From assembly GCA_014859755.1 (NCBI GenBank), contig JACUTO010000104.1:1-5548 (forward strand): a DNA stretch of 5,548 nucleotides, read 5' to 3'. The position numbers and the translations under genes are program-made. Below the pieces are notes generated by a model. That model saw nothing but the letters and a program-made list of their open reading frames with translations. It was not told the origin of the DNA and ran no database searches. Origin of the DNA: Candidatus Bathyarchaeota archaeon. GTDB lineage: Archaea > Thermoproteota > Bathyarchaeia > Bathyarchaeales > Bathyarchaeaceae. Shown piece after piece: positions 5,440-5,548 of the stretch; within the stretch, counting starts at the first letter, position 1; the number at the start of each line of letters is the position of its first letter.

Positions 5440-5447
5440 ATCACCTC
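5440..5447 (-). promoter_or_regulatory. Shine-Dalgarno site deciding the psmA start
   Basis: GAGGTGAT on the minus strand leaves 6 nt between GAGGTG and the TTG at 5435. The in-frame GTG at 5444 is part of this motif and so is unlikely to be the initiator. Confidence 0.7.
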
Positions 5448-5490
5448 ACGATATGGAAACTAGTTTTGTTTGTTGTGTTGGGAGACGCAA

Positions 5491-5505
5491 CTAAAAACCT
5501 TTTCG
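5491..5505 (-). promoter_or_regulatory. psmA: Candidate BRE/TATA promoter upstream of psmA
   Basis: On the minus strand CGAAAAGGTTTTTAG resembles a purine-rich BRE followed by a T-rich TATA box. A start site about 25-27 nt downstream would fall near 5467 and give a leader of roughly 30 nt, rich in A and C and ending in the psmA SD. This fits an archaeal promoter, but the TATA part is imperfect and the region is also an open frame from the window edge, so it may instead be the end of an upstream gene. Confidence 0.4.
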
Positions 5506-5548
5506 TTAAAAGCGTATGGATCACCTCTTTTACAAGCATCCGAAGTTT

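Larger units (their letters stand above)
5436..5548 (-). other. psmA leader or possible 3' end of an upstream gene
   Basis: This 113-nt stretch contains the candidate promoter and the SD site. A minus-strand frame is open from the window edge to TGA at 5443-5441, giving about 35 residues (K-L-R-M-L-V-K-E-V at the left end, F-H-I-V-R at the right), and its stop would overlap the psmA SD in the style of this operon. A second minus-strand frame is also open over most of the stretch, so openness alone proves little. I do not recognise the peptide as the end of Rpp30 or Pop5, the RNase P proteins sometimes found here. Confidence 0.3.

Noticed and set aside
5518..5529. Plus-strand GGATCACCTC resembling the 3' end of 16S rRNA
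   Set aside because: The preceding bases do not match the conserved 16S 3' region, so this is an SD complement rather than an rRNA end.
1..5548. tRNA genes, CRISPR arrays, insertion sequences or a novel defence cassette
   Set aside because: No tRNA-like cloverleaf, regularly spaced repeat, transposase or unknown multi-gene cassette is visible; the window is almost filled by housekeeping genes.

Overview
This window looks archaeal. It carries most of the conserved archaeal exosome superoperon on the minus strand: a proteasome alpha subunit, an SBDS protein, the three core exosome subunits Rrp4, Rrp41 and Rrp42, the Zn-ribbon ribosomal protein eL43 (L37Ae), a stand-alone Brix protein and the KEOPS subunit Pcc1. 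The combination of 20S proteasome, RNA exosome and KEOPS, together with Shine-Dalgarno (SD) motifs of the type GAGGTGAT, fits archaea only. The style of the PsmA N-terminus (MSVFAAPGAYDRAITVFSP) and the mixed base composition suggest a TACK-type lineage, possibly Bathyarchaeia. That placement is a guess, not something the sequence proves.

Layout in the direction of transcription, right to left: a leader with a candidate BRE/TATA promoter (about 5445-5548); psmA (5435-4698); SBDS (4701-4015); rrp4 (3984-3271); rrp41 (3290-2514); rrp42 (2517-1717); rpl37ae (1717-1436); a 63-nt spacer; Brix (1372-821); pcc1 (824-570). A 174-nt spacer with a perfect 8-bp hairpin follows. At the left end is a 119-codon piece of an old-yellow-enzyme type NADH:flavin oxidoreductase that stops abruptly after its HAGR motif and is probably a broken gene. 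All genes are on one strand. Four junctions overlap by 1 to 4 nt (three ATGA, one TGATG), and rrp4/rrp41 overlap by 20 nt, so translation is probably coupled along the chain.

Functionally the block joins RNA degradation (exosome ring Rrp41/Rrp42 plus cap Rrp4), ribosome biogenesis (SBDS, Brix, eL43), tRNA t6A modification (Pcc1) and protein degradation (PsmA). I see no new defence, mobile or secondary-metabolism system here. The points worth checking are translational and evolutionary. Two start codons lie downstream of GTG codons that actually belong to the SD motif. The rpoP and prefoldin-beta genes often found at this end of the superoperon are absent from the window. The oxidoreductase is truncated. 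There are also several small palindromes near gene boundaries.
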